From NCBI GenBank assembly GCA_964643355.1, contig CAZXPW010000020.1:1-64000 (forward strand): a stretch of DNA of 64,000 nucleotides, given 5' to 3'. Shown in pieces: positions 63,985-64,000 of this stretch. The DNA comes from FEN-1350 sp964643355. GTDB taxonomy: Bacteria > Planctomycetota > Phycisphaerae > Sedimentisphaerales > Anaerohalosphaeraceae. The translations under genes and the position numbers were made by a program. The number at the start of each line of letters is the position of its first letter. Position 1 is the first letter of the stretch. The notes below the pieces were generated by a model. The model ran no database searches and was not told the origin of the DNA. It was given only the letters and a program-made list of their open reading frames with translations.

Positions 63985-64000
63985 TCGCTGTCCTCTGGAA

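Overview
The window looks like chromosome from a member of the Planctomycetota, most likely a Phycisphaerae/Sedimentisphaerales-type lineage. This is inferred from gene content: three TAT-exported Gfo/Idh/MocA oxidoreductases, UroD-like methyltransferases, H-X9-DG pseudopilin-like proteins, a giant secreted beta-helix/beta-propeller protein ending in dockerin-like repeats, a planctomycete-style tyrosine recombinase remnant, and GH171/GH172 glycan enzymes. The DNA is moderately GC-rich by eye. Good Shine-Dalgarno sequences precede most genes, and TGA is used as a normal stop. No rRNA, CRISPR array, intact prophage or complete IS was found.

Layout. 0-3 kb: tRNA(CAU) (-), then a UroD-like gene with rhaT and rhaM, a small L-rhamnose/deoxysugar uptake unit. 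3-9.1 kb (-): a HEAT-repeat exported protein, a TAT oxidoreductase, and an exported papain-like protease fused to a GH172 domain. 9.1-10.1 kb: gene-poor DNA with a transposase remnant. 10.1-12.5 kb (-): a second TAT oxidoreductase and a second UroD-like gene. 12.7-18.5 kb (+): PPi-type phosphofructokinase, mannonate-type SDR, HAD hydrolase, LarA-like racemase and gnd, a sugar-acid/central carbon unit. 18.7-22.8 kb (+): GH15 enzyme and an OtsA-OtsB fusion (trehalose). 22.8-25.5 kb (-): a third TAT oxidoreductase and a NamZ-like muramidase. 25.9-30.7 kb (+): pstS-pstC-pstA-pstB1-pstB2-phoU. 30.7-35 kb: Ycf46-like AAA ATPase (-), coaE and rho (+). 35-41.5 kb: valS and a bifunctional-nuclease family gene (+), a TPR lipoprotein and lspA (-), and an anchored coiled-coil protein (+). 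41.7-49.6 kb (-): one apparent operon made of a 1737-residue exported protein followed by three tandem pseudopilin-like genes. 50.3-53.3 kb (+): DegT aminotransferase, Fe-S-flavoprotein-like reductase, and two broken genes. 53.4-55.7 kb: tRNA-Pro, a decayed integrase ending inside that tRNA, and a 618-bp IS4-type deletion derivative with perfect inverted repeats and a 9-bp target duplication. 55.8-64 kb: DUF3616 protein (-), hisF and mltA (+), a sulfatase-modifying-factor/sialidase fusion, a TAT-exported sugar-isomerase-like protein and apgM (all -).

How the genes fit together. Most of the window supports a polysaccharide- and sugar-acid-consuming life with many exported enzymes, plus peptidoglycan remodelling (NamZ, MltA), lipoprotein maturation (LspA) and phosphate acquisition. 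The most striking observation is in the pst operon. PstB1 keeps the ABC signature but has lost the Q-loop Gln and H-loop His; PstB2 keeps both but has lost the signature. This predicts an obligate heterodimer with one working and one degenerate ATP site. Other notable points are the protease-GH172 fusion, the giant-protein/pseudopilin operon, an AT-rich mosaic block inside valS, and the non-autonomous IS4-type element.
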